Below are positions 54,743 through 62,330 of a DNA stretch of 64,000 bases, in pieces. Both the position numbers and the translations under genes were made by a program. A model generated the notes under the pieces. The model was not told the origin of the DNA. It searched no databases and was given only the letters and a program-made list of their open reading frames with translations. Source of the stretch: Paludisphaera rhizosphaerae (GTDB lineage: Bacteria; Planctomycetota; Planctomycetia; Isosphaerales; Isosphaeraceae); NCBI RefSeq assembly GCF_011065895.1, contig NZ_JAALCR010000004.1:186001-250000 (forward strand). Direction: 5' to 3'. Positions within the stretch are counted from its first letter, which is position 1. Each line of letters opens with the position of its first letter.

Positions 54743-55398
54743 CGGGGAGAGGTGAACATCGACTCGGCGAACAGGTCGAACCGCTCGCGGCCGCCGGTCT
54801 CCTCCAGGAACTCCAGGACGCGTCCGGGGTCGGGAATCAAGTGCTGCTGAATCCGCAACGTCACGCTGCTCGTCCCCGGGTGCGTCAGGCAGAGTCGCCG
54901 GGCGTACGAGCGAGCCAACCAGAGGTCATGCTCATGAGCGTCGGCCCCTTCCTCGTGCATCGCAGCTCGGCTGCCGGCGAACAGGGCGTTCGCCAGAGCG
55001 AGCTGCCGCTGTCTCCGCATCGGCGGGCCAGAGACGTAACGCTCGGGGATCCGGATCGTCTCGTCCGATCCATCAGCCCGGCGCAAGGTCGCCACGACCA
55101 CCGGCGTCGGCGGCGGCTCCGCGTAGTAGCGGTAGGCGTAACCCTGGTCGAACAGTCCATGATGCCAGGTGAAGAGGTCCGCGAACCAGCGCTGAAGCAC
55201 CGACGACGGCGGAACCCCCAACGCCCCCCCCGCAACGGCCGCGATATGCACGGCCAGGACGACCGTCGCCAGCCTTCGCGCCCAGGCAGGCCAGGGCGAG
55301 GCCTCCGCGACCGGCTCCGGAGGCGCAACCTCGATTTCTCGGACCTCGACGGCCTCTTCCGTGTCCGGTCCCCTGCGGCTCCCTGCCTTCCTCGCCAC
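54709..55398 (-). CDS. Single-pass membrane protein of the HTTM cassette
   Basis: The protein has 229 residues. A charged cytoplasmic N-terminus (EVREIEVAPPEPVAEA) is followed by one helix (about 42-62, LATVVLAVHIAAVAGGALGV) and then an outer domain with WFADLFTWHHGLFDQGYAYRYYAEPPPTP. The latter resembles proteins encoded next to HTTM genes in planctomycetes, but I know no function. It ends inside the HTTM gene (34-bp overlap), so the two are made together and probably act together. Confidence 0.7.
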   Translation of the reverse strand: MARKAGSRRGPDTEEAVEVREIEVAPPEPVAEASPWPAWARRLATVVLAVHIAAVAGGALGVPPSSVLQRWFADLFTWHHGLFDQGYAYRYYAEPPPTPVVVATLRRADGSDETIRIPERYVSGPPMRRQRQLALANALFAGSRAAMHEEGADAHEHDLWLARSYARRLCLTHPGTSSVTLRIQQHLIPDPGRVLEFLEETGGRERFDLFAESMFTSPRWIGDFPCDGF

Positions 55399-55736
55399 CC
55401 GACGCCCCCTTTCGACGACGGCTCGATGCGGTCTACGCCTCGCGATGCTCCCTCATCATAGCCTACCGCCGCTGAGAGGCCTTCGTCGGATTCTCGATCC
55501 AAACCCACCCGTCATCCTCGCGCCAGGCCGCGCAAGCCCTAAGGACATTTTATCCAGTTATCCTGTGTTTCCTAATCGTCCAACTTTTTGTTGTGTGGTC
55601 GGCAATCAGACACTAGAATTTGGACTGCCTGGACAGAGATTAGCAATCAAGGCGACTCAGCGGGCTGCGGGACGTGCGCGGATCACCTCTTCGAATCGTC
55701 TCGCCCACTTTTTGATTACGCAACGGGAGCAATGAC
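55399..55736. other. Intergenic stretch upstream of the CYS-repeat gene
   Basis: The section 55540-55660 is AT-rich compared with the surroundings and contains a promoter-like sequence (55591-55619). The remainder holds the 5' flank of the HTTM cassette. No gene or RNA is seen. Confidence 0.55.
55591..55619 (+). promoter_or_regulatory. Candidate promoter of the CYS-repeat gene
   Basis: TTGTGT, 17 bp, TAGAAT (5/6 match to the -10 box) in an AT-rich patch. It would give a leader of about 110 nt. The -35 match is weak. Confidence 0.35.
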
Positions 55737-56486
55737 ATGCATGGGACGGTCGTGATGCTGATGGCCCTCAGCGGCCTGGGCTGTCACTACAAGCACGCGG
55801 ACGTGGCTTTTGTCCCGTCGTGCTACAGCAGCTCGGACAGCTGCTACAGCAGCAGCTGCTACAGCGGCGGCTGCTACAGCAGCTGCTATGCGTCGATCCA
55901 GTCGACGTACTACGGCAGCACCTCTTACTACAACGGCTGCTACTCGTCGGCCGACTACATCGGCGGCTGCTACAGCGAGAGCTGCTACTCCGACCCCTGG
56001 CCGAGCTGCTACAGCGAGAAGAAGGGCTGCTGCTTCCTCAAGAAGCTGTTCGGCGGGCACGGCGGCGGCGGGCTCTTCAAGAAGCACCACAAGTCGTATG
56101 ACTCGTGCTACAGCAGCTGCTACTCCTCGATGTACGAGTCCTGCTACAGCGGCTGCTACTCGTCGGTCTACGAGCCCCCGGTCTTCGGCTCGGCGATGCC
56201 GATCTACGAGACCCCCTACGCGACCTCGCAGGCTCCTGCGAAGTCGTCCTACGTGGCCCCCGCGGCCAGCGAGGCTGTGAAGCCAGCCACGGTTCCCGAC
56301 GCCCCGGCCGCCGCTCCCGCGGCTCCGGCTCCCGCCGCGGTTCCTGACGCCCCGGCCCCGGCGACCCCGGCCGACGCGCCGGTCGTCACCCCTCCGCCGC
56401 CGCCGACCCCGGCCTCGGCCGTTCAGGACGCGGTCAACTCGGTCGCGCCGGCGGGTGTCACCCCGGCCCCCACGATCAAGCCCTGA
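55737..56486 (+). CDS. Exported or anchored CYS-repeat protein, unknown family
   Basis: The protein has 249 residues. A short hydrophobic N-terminus (MHGTVVMLMALSGLGCHY) could be a signal with a lipobox-like Gly-Cys. Residues 28-140 hold thirteen Cys-Tyr-Ser/Ala units (SCYSSS, SCYSGG, GCYSSAD and so on), interrupted by a Lys/Gly/His block (KKGCCFLKKLFGGHGGGGLFKKHH). The rest is an Ala/Pro-rich tail without Cys. The ribosome site is GGAG, 9 nt upstream. Regular Cys and Tyr suggest a cross-linked surface or sheath protein, by disulfides or dityrosine; this is inference. The DNA is built on TGCTAC/AGC trinucleotide-like runs. Confidence 0.8.
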   Translation: MHGTVVMLMALSGLGCHYKHADVAFVPSCYSSSDSCYSSSCYSGGCYSSCYASIQSTYYGSTSYYNGCYSSADYIGGCYSESCYSDPWPSCYSEKKGCCFLKKLFGGHGGGGLFKKHHKSYDSCYSSCYSSMYESCYSGCYSSVYEPPVFGSAMPIYETPYATSQAPAKSSYVAPAASEAVKPATVPDAPAAAPAAPAPAAVPDAPAPATPADAPVVTPPPPPTPASAVQDAVNSVAPAGVTPAPTIKP

Positions 56487-56511
56487 TCTCGGACCTCGCG
56501 AGAATGAGCAA

Positions 56512-56551
56512 GCGACGCCCGCCGGCGGCCCTCCCGCCCGGCGGGCGTCGC
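56512..56551. terminator. Terminator hairpin between convergent genes
   Basis: A perfect 14-bp stem (56512-56525 with 56538-56551) and a 12-nt loop lie 26 bp after the CYS-repeat stop and 23 bp from the end of the convergent HAD-HerA gene. Only a short U-run (CTTTC) follows on the plus strand. Confidence 0.7.
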
Positions 56552-56573
56552 CGCTTTCGAACGGATGGCGGGC

Positions 56574-58310
56574 TCAGGCGGAGGTCACTCGCTCGGCGGG
56601 AAGCGTGTAACGCTCCTCGATCGCCTGCTTGATCTGCTCACGACTCTCCTGAGCGGAGAGCCCGGCGGTGGCGGCGATCCGCTCGGCCGCTTCGCCCAGG
56701 TCGTCGTCCTTGATCCCCTCGTGGAACCAACGGGCGTAATCCCCCTGCTGGAGGTGGTGCTCCCAGGTGGCGTCGTCAACGCCCTCGGCAAGCTGAAGGA
56801 AGGCCACCAGGTTCTGAGCCCGGAGGTTCAGCTTGTCTTCGGGCCCCTTGAAATAGAAGCTGCGATCCGGCCCCAGGTTCCCCTCGGCGTACTTGCGGCT
56901 GTGCCTCCGTCGCTGGACCTTCGGCGGCGTGGTCTTCACGCGCAACGGCGGACGATCGTCGTTACGGAACCAGGCCAGGGTCTCGCCTCGCTCCAACTTG
57001 ACGGCTTCCAGGCCGGGTGGTTCGGAGACGCCGACGGTCTCGCAGAAGAGGCGGATCGTCTTCTCCGGATGCTCGCCGATCGCCAGCAGTACGTCGACCG
57101 CCTCAAGAAGAGCCGGCGCGATGCTGTCGGGGTGGACGGTGATGTAGAGCATTCCCCGCAGCTCCTTCGGGATGACCAAGGGCGCGGGCTGCCAGGCGGC
57201 GGGCATCAGGTGATGGACCTCGTCCACCACGATCCAGTGCGGCCTCCCCGTGTGCGCTCGAAGATCCTGGAGCCGAGGCAACAGTTGATCCGAGAAGCCG
57301 GGGCGATCCTTCAGATCGATCCCCAGCATGTTCACGGAGGCGTCCGGCATTTCCGGCCGGGAGAGCAGCTCCTCGACTTCCTCCACGGTCGGCGGGTTAT
57401 GGGGGTCGCCGAGTTTCATCGTCAGTTCAAGCTCGTCGTAGTCCCCCTCGGGATCGACGATCACGAACTGGTAGCGAGCCTCGCTCAGGCGTTCGAGCAG
57501 GCCGGTCGTGAGGGTGGACTTCCCGCCCCCCGACGTGCCGGCGACCAGCACGTTCAGGCCGTATGGGTTGATCCGAACCTCGCGGCCTTCATCGTCCTCG
57601 CCGAGCAGGATCTCGTGACGGGAGAGCTTGGGTTGCAACCCGACGAGATCGTCGTCGAGCAGTTGCTGGATCAGTTGCGTCACGCCAGGACCGTGATCGG
57701 CGGGCGTCGTCCAGTCAGCCCGCTCCTTCACGGTGTCGAGGGCGTTCGAGACCGCCACGGCGCACTCGCAGGAGGCGAGGAAGGCGTGATCGTTCTCCGC
57801 ATCCCCCACGGCGACGACGTTGTGGGCGGAAAGCCGCAGGTCGCGCAGGGCAGCCTCCAGGCCGGTCGCCTTGTTCACCCCCGAGGGGAGGACCATCACC
57901 GCCCCCTTGTTGAAGATGACCTGCAACTCCAGGCCCATCTCACGGACGACGTCGAAGACGACTGTCTCGTGGGGCTCCCAGGTCGCCACGATCACGCGGC
58001 CGACCGAGATCGGCCCGACGCCCCGAGCCTTCAAACGCTCGACGAATTCCGTGGGCGCGGCCTCGGCCAGCTTCTCCTCTTCCTTCACGTCGGGGCGATA
58101 GAGGAGTGCTCCGTTCTCCGCCACGATCCGGTCGAAGAGCGCAGGGTCCGGAACCAATTCCAGAAGTTCGTCGAGTTCCCGCCCGGTCACCATGATCAGC
58201 TTCCGGCCCGATTCCTTGAGCCGGCGGAGAGCGTCCAGGGTCGGTGGATCGATACGTCCGTCGGTGGCGAGGGTGCCGTCATAGTCCGCGGCAAGTACAT
58301 GGTAGCGCAT
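56574..58310 (-). CDS. Fusion of HAD-IIB phosphatase and HerA/FtsK-like ATPase
   Basis: The protein has 578 residues with two domains. The HAD domain (1-200) has DYDGT (Asp9 and Asp11), VTGR at 41-44, Lys147 and GDAEND at 169-174, so all catalytic residues are present (Cof/sugar-phosphatase type). The P-loop domain (about 230-430) has Walker A GTSGGGKS at 258-265, VIVDPEGDY at 283-291 as in HerA/DUF87 ATPases, and Walker B WIVVDEVHH at 359-367. A ~130-residue C-terminus (helical, charged) follows. No DNA-processing partner such as NurA is nearby. A 36-bp piece of its 5' end is copied at 59766. Confidence 0.87.
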   Translation of the reverse strand: MRYHVLAADYDGTLATDGRIDPPTLDALRRLKESGRKLIMVTGRELDELLELVPDPALFDRIVAENGALLYRPDVKEEEKLAEAAPTEFVERLKARGVGPISVGRVIVATWEPHETVVFDVVREMGLELQVIFNKGAVMVLPSGVNKATGLEAALRDLRLSAHNVVAVGDAENDHAFLASCECAVAVSNALDTVKERADWTTPADHGPGVTQLIQQLLDDDLVGLQPKLSRHEILLGEDDEGREVRINPYGLNVLVAGTSGGGKSTLTTGLLERLSEARYQFVIVDPEGDYDELELTMKLGDPHNPPTVEEVEELLSRPEMPDASVNMLGIDLKDRPGFSDQLLPRLQDLRAHTGRPHWIVVDEVHHLMPAAWQPAPLVIPKELRGMLYITVHPDSIAPALLEAVDVLLAIGEHPEKTIRLFCETVGVSEPPGLEAVKLERGETLAWFRNDDRPPLRVKTTPPKVQRRRHSRKYAEGNLGPDRSFYFKGPEDKLNLRAQNLVAFLQLAEGVDDATWEHHLQQGDYARWFHEGIKDDDLGEAAERIAATAGLSAQESREQIKQAIEERYTLPAERVTSA

Positions 58311-58752
58311 GGCGGGGCGTCCTCAAAATCGACAGGAGAGCCTCCCGACGCAAAGCAAATAACGCGCCGATGGAGGATCGACAGAGGCCGTGCGAGACAG
58401 GCTGCCCGCCATGCAATTAACAATTGTTTTCAAATACATGCCTGTGTATCTGCCGCAATTCCTCTTGAGCGGCACAACCGATCTTCGAAAGATTCCGGCA
58501 CTTTCGCGTCCACCGCCCGGCGAGCCTTAACGATCTCCCTTCAGACCAGCCACGTATGGCGTATTGGGGCGACCGCGAACGACGGTCGTCATCGAAAACA
58601 TGGCTCGACTTGATTTCATGGACTAAAAAACACTGAATCGCAAACATGGCCTATTGAAACCAGCCATACCGTTATGATAAGAAATCAGACAATCGGTTAT
58701 GCGGCCACCGTTCGTGCCGAGGCTTCTTTTTCTCTCTGAGGAGGCTGTGGTC
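58311..58752. other. AT-richer intergenic region between divergent genes
   Basis: This region is less GC-rich than its surroundings, with a perfect palindrome AACAATTGTT at 58419-58428 and an AT-rich patch at 58620-58700 just before the next gene. No gene is supported: the short frames have no ribosome site. Confidence 0.5.
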
Positions 58753-59667
58753 ATGACACTTCTTGCGCAACCCAGTACTCGACAGTCTCGCAAACGCCCG
58801 ATCAGACAGTTCCCGCTCGACTGGAAGAACAGCGAGAGTGGTGGTCGACTTGAGCCACGGCTGCCGACCGTGCCGATCTTCTTCAAAGTGAATAACGGAG
58901 CGTTAGAGTTCGCCAGCATTTGGGGCCCCAACCTGGCGCAGACTAATGACGCCAATCCAACGACTGCCTATGTGGCCGGGACAGACCAGCAGTTCTCGTT
59001 CTTGGGCCCGGGAGTTAATATCGCGTACGCGGGCCAAGTGCAGGCCAATTTAATCGATGTGCCGAACACCTCGCCTCCGACTTCCCCACCTACGGGCGGG
59101 TATGCCGTCGAGACCAATTCGGCGCATCAGATTTCCGCAGTCTTCCCCGGAATGGTTCCCGGAACCCCGGAGTTTATGACCACTACCGCCCTAGGCGGAG
59201 CAGCTTACACACTGGCAGACGATCAGGTTCCCGCAACCACGCCCGTGACACTAGTGGAGAACTACGAAGTCGTGTACTTTCCCACGGTTGGCGACACATT
59301 CGCCTCGGCGGCGGTCGTCATAATGAACTTCGGCAGCAATCTTACATTTACCCTAAACGGAGATCAAACCGGACTTATTCAAGTCGGAGTCGCCACGGCG
59401 CCGGGCTTGTCTCCGCCGTGGGGGACAGCGACCTTCGGAGCTACGACGATCAATTGGTCGATGTCTGCAACGACATTCGTGGCAACTGCTCAGACCGTTT
59501 TTCCGACGGGGCTTCCTTCGACGGGAGGGGCTAACCCACCCACCGGTATCGCTTGGAACGCGGCTTACGCATCGATTCTCACCGTCGGATACGGCGGAGG
59601 GCCGATTGGAACTGTAACGAACGATCTGGCCGAATTGACCACGCACTACGACGCATCATTCGTATAA
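58753..59667 (+). CDS. Unknown protein, AT-richer than its neighbours
   Basis: The protein has 304 residues from the ATG at 58753 (GAGGAGG about 11 nt upstream). I recognise no domain. The N-terminus is basic (RQSRKRPIRQFPLDW) without signal peptide. The rest is rich in Thr, Ala, Gly, Asn and small hydrophobic residues (TAYVAGTDQQFSFLGPGVNIAY, then FGSNLTFTLNGDQTGLIQVG), which suggests a beta-sheet protein. Codons such as TTA, ATA and AAT are more common than in the rest of the window, which points to horizontal gain or a young gene. It lies between the HAD-HerA gene and the copied piece of that gene. Confidence 0.7.
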   Translation: MTLLAQPSTRQSRKRPIRQFPLDWKNSESGGRLEPRLPTVPIFFKVNNGALEFASIWGPNLAQTNDANPTTAYVAGTDQQFSFLGPGVNIAYAGQVQANLIDVPNTSPPTSPPTGGYAVETNSAHQISAVFPGMVPGTPEFMTTTALGGAAYTLADDQVPATTPVTLVENYEVVYFPTVGDTFASAAVVIMNFGSNLTFTLNGDQTGLIQVGVATAPGLSPPWGTATFGATTINWSMSATTFVATAQTVFPTGLPSTGGANPPTGIAWNAAYASILTVGYGGGPIGTVTNDLAELTTHYDASFV

Positions 59668-60007
59668 CCTCGGTTCAGAGGAACGTCGGCGGAATCGTCT
59701 CTGTCGTCAGGGCTCTGCCTTCTCAGGCTGCGGGTCGACACCCTGGTTCAGGAAGAGGGCCTCCGGGGTCGGTGGATCGATACGTCCGTCGGTGGCGAGG
59801 GCCCCCCTCATAATCAACTGCGCACGCCTCGAAGTGCATTAGATGACGCCCCCTGGGTTGACCAGGGGGTCTGCATCAGACGTCGCAAGCAAATGCGGCG
59901 CCGTCTACAGCGCTTGATTGACGAGGCCGATCCGAGCGATTATCTTCGCGCCGTCACCTGTCCGAGGCAGGCGATCCATCATTTCCTCTTCAGAAACAGG
60001 GTCGAAT
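59668..60007. other. Intergenic stretch with HAD-gene fragment
   Basis: It holds the fragment at 59707-59811, and otherwise no gene. The open frame upstream of the small lipoprotein through this stretch has no conserved content. A short GC-rich palindrome CCCCCTGG-N6-CCAGGGGG lies around 59850-59870. Confidence 0.5.
59707..59811 (-). pseudogene. Fragment copied from the 5' end of the HAD-HerA gene
   Basis: Positions 59766-59801 are identical over 36 bp to 58238-58273 of the HAD-HerA gene and are in the same orientation; weaker match extends ~8 bp on each side. On the minus strand it forms a 34-codon frame that starts at an ATG (59811) and reads ALATDGRIDPPT as in the HAD domain, then runs into unrelated sequence and stops. 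It lacks the catalytic DYDGT and cannot be an enzyme. Confidence 0.6.
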
Positions 60008-60202
60008 ATGAACAGGCGATATTTCTTGACGGGCCTCGCCGCTGTCCTGGGCGCGGGGAGTCTTTTTATGACGGGGTGCGGCGGGTCGGTCGGCGACAAC
60101 CTTCCCCCACCGAAGCCTGCGACGTCGGAGGAAATCGAGAAGAACAACCAGGACATGAAAGACCAGATGAAGGCGATGGGCAAAGGCCCCAAGACCAACT
60201 GA
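60008..60202 (+). CDS. Small lipoprotein, unknown
   Basis: The protein has 64 residues. The N-terminus MNRRYFLTGLAAVLGAGSLFMTGCGG is a lipoprotein signal with a twin-arginine start and Cys after MTG. The mature part (GGSVGDNLPPPKPATSEEIEKNNQDMKDQMKAM) is short and helical. Tiny lipoproteins of this form are frequent in planctomycetes, often next to DUF1559 genes; here a DUF1559 gene is convergent to it. Function unknown. Confidence 0.8.
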   Translation: MNRRYFLTGLAAVLGAGSLFMTGCGGSVGDNLPPPKPATSEEIEKNNQDMKDQMKAMGKGPKTN

Positions 60203-60222
60203 GCATCGGTTCCTAAACGCGG

Positions 60223-60260
60223 AGAGGCCGCCGCCGGAAACCATTCCGGCGGCGGCCTCT
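60223..60260. terminator. Strong hairpin between convergent genes
   Basis: A perfect 17-bp stem (from AGAGGCCGCCGCCGGAA) with loop ACCA, 20 bp after the lipoprotein stop and 60 bp from the end of the convergent DUF1559 gene. No long U-run on either strand, but the stem is very stable and could stop transcription from both sides. Confidence 0.75.
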
Positions 60261-60320
60261 TGTGCTTGAACGGGGGTCGGCTCCAGCAGCCTTAACCCGA
60301 AGACGCCTCGGGGGAGGACG

Positions 60321-61427
60321 TCAATACGAGTCTGCGGAGATGACCTCGCCATTGCCTCTGGTGCCGAGGGCGTACCAGGTCTGGACGTTGATCGAGTTCT
60401 TGATGAACCGGACCGAGCCGTCGGCCAGGCAGACGTTCACGCCGCCCGAGTGGTTGCTGCGAGGAGTGTGAAACCCGTAGCCGACCCCCGACGATCCCCA
60501 GTTGGAGCAGTCGGGAGTCGAGTTGTTGGGTGTGATCATGAAATTGAACGTCGACTGATTGTAGTTGTCCGACGCCCATTGATACCCACCATAGTTCCAC
60601 GTCTGGAGGGGGTTCGCCTTGGCGAACGCGGAGCAGGCCGGCATCATCGAGCTGACGATGAAGGCTGCGTCCATCTGGGCGATGTAGAACGTGGGCGCGG
60701 GCATGTTGGCACCGACATAGATGTCGCTGGGACTGAACTTGGTGTTGCTGCCGTCGCCTCGGTTGCGCTCGGCAAAGGCCACGGTGTTCGATGTGCCGTC
60801 GGTAATCCCCGCGATCGTCCCCGCGCCGTAGTTGGTCGAGGCTGCGTAGCATACAGTGGGGATGACCGTGGAATCATTGTCGGGCCGTCCGAAGACGCCG
60901 GCACCGCCGGCGCGGGAGTGCCAGTCGTAATTCGTCCCGTTCGACAAATAGTAGTTGTTGCGACCAACGCCGGTGCCGTCGCTGGGGCAGAGCAGCGAGG
61001 CGATCGTCGTGCTAACGGCGGTGAACTGGATAATGTCGAAACCGGAGACGCTGGTCGTGTTACCGCCGAACGTAACACCCCACATAAAGTTCATGGAGTT
61101 CGCCACCGCCTGCTGCTCGAAATACGGCAGCATCAGGGCGATACCGCTGATTCCCTGGTGCGGTTGAAGTTGTGCCGTGGGAGCGGCAGGGTTGCCAGGA
61201 CGGCCGCAGACCTGGTTCCACGGGAAGCCGCTGTTGGCCGACTCGTAGTTGTGCAACGCGAGGCCGAGTTGTTTCAGATTGTTGACGCATTGAGCCCGAC
61301 GAGCGGCCTCGCGGGCCGCCTGGACGGCGGGGAGTAAGAGGGCGATCAGGACCGCGATGATCGCGATCACGACGAGCAACTCGATCAGCGTGAAGCCGAT
61401 TCGAGCGCGTGGGGAGACGACGCGCAT
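60321..61427 (-). CDS. DUF1559 pseudopilin-type protein (second)
   Basis: The protein has 368 residues from the ATG at 61427 with GGAGGTG about 8 nt upstream; a longer open frame upstream is ruled out by the leader. The type IV pilin-like signal is [19 protein letters not shown], cut before Phe12. The family sequence [29 protein letters not shown] follows, and the C-terminus is [17 protein letters not shown]. Two DUF1559 copies in 31 kb fit the strong expansion of this family in planctomycetes. The exact role, probably at the cell surface, is unknown. Confidence 0.95.
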   Translation of the reverse strand: MRVVSPRARIGFTLIELLVVIAIIAVLIALLLPAVQAAREAARRAQCVNNLKQLGLALHNYESANSGFPWNQVCGRPGNPAAPTAQLQPHQGISGIALMLPYFEQQAVANSMNFMWGVTFGGNTTSVSGFDIIQFTAVSTTIASLLCPSDGTGVGRNNYYLSNGTNYDWHSRAGGAGVFGRPDNDSTVIPTVCYAASTNYGAGTIAGITDGTSNTVAFAERNRGDGSNTKFSPSDIYVGANMPAPTFYIAQMDAAFIVSSMMPACSAFAKANPLQTWNYGGYQWASDNYNQSTFNFMITPNNSTPDCSNWGSSGVGYGFHTPRSNHSGGVNVCLADGSVRFIKNSINVQTWYALGTRGNGEVISADSY

Positions 61428-61791
61428 TCGAGACACCTCCGAATTGGACGAGGACGCTGGAGTTGATGAAGGATCTAAACCGGCACGACTCAGAGATCCA
61501 ACAAGCAGGGACGGGTGGCCGCGTTGGGCCTGATTGACACTTAGACAACATTCCGCGGCGGGGATCAAGGGACGACACCGCAAATACTTCTGAAATCAAG
61601 CGACGCGTTGCATTTTTCGGCTCAACCAATTTCGTCCACGCTCGGTTTCAACTGAATTTTTTCACGCCGACGAGAGCGACCCACGAAAAAGTACCGACCT
61701 CTGACGTCACGACCGATTTGACCCAAGCCTACTATTAGCTGAATGGAACGCCGAAGGACCGACGAATACTCTCGTTTTGGAGCGTGTGCGG
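61428..61791. other. Divergent intergenic region
   Basis: It carries the control regions of the second DUF1559 gene and the small gene at 61792. It is AT-richer around 61610-61700. No dyad or clear promoter pair stands out and no RNA gene is seen. Confidence 0.5.
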
Positions 61792-62124
61792 ATGTCGAGA
61801 CGTCCCTTGAATCGTCGTGAGTTGAGGGCGGCGGCGGAGGCCGCCGAGGCGCGAGGCATCCCCCTGGGACCGGATTCGGGATCACGACCCCGAAGCCGAT
61901 CGGACTCGTCCCCTGCTCGGCCGAAGCCGTCGCCGACCACACGCATGAAGGTCGTCTGGGCAGTCTGCGACGTCGGCGGACGAACGGTCGCCACGTTCGA
62001 CTACGTCGACAAGGCCGCCGCCGAGGCCCGCGCCGCCGAACTCAAGGCGAAGGGAAAGGGCAACCACTTCGTCCGCTCCGTAAAGGAGCCGTTCAGCTCC
62101 CATGGGACCTCCTCGCCCGATTGA
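61792..62124 (+). CDS. Small basic protein, unknown
   Basis: The protein has 110 residues from the ATG at 61792 (GGAG 10 nt upstream). A basic, Ser/Pro/Arg-rich N-terminal half (MSRRPLNRRELRAAAEAAEARG, then SRPRSRSDSSPARPKP) is followed by a compact part KVVWAVCDVGGRTVATFDYVDKAAAEARAAELKAKGKGNHFVRSVKEP, which looks like a small alpha/beta domain. I recognise no family. The nearest downstream gene is ilvB, 206 bp away, on the same strand. Confidence 0.65.
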   Translation: MSRRPLNRRELRAAAEAAEARGIPLGPDSGSRPRSRSDSSPARPKPSPTTRMKVVWAVCDVGGRTVATFDYVDKAAAEARAAELKAKGKGNHFVRSVKEPFSSHGTSSPD

Positions 62125-62330
62125 CGGGACGGGCGCGAACATCTCGGGGAACACGCCCCTCTGGAGAGACGCCCGAATCGGAGGGACGAAACTCCACGCG
62201 CGTCGGGTTGTCGCCGCGCCGGGCCGTTGGCTAGAATGACATGTTTCCGGGACCCGCCGGCTCCGAGGCCGAATCGAGACGTCACCGGAACGACGAACGC
62301 AAGTCAAGTAAGTACGACGAGGGACGCACT

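Noticed and set aside
55820-56101. Leu/Gln-rich frame inside the CYS-repeat gene
   Set aside because: It is the shifted reading of TGC-TAC-AGC codons. The CYS frame has the ribosome site, hydrophobic start and full length.
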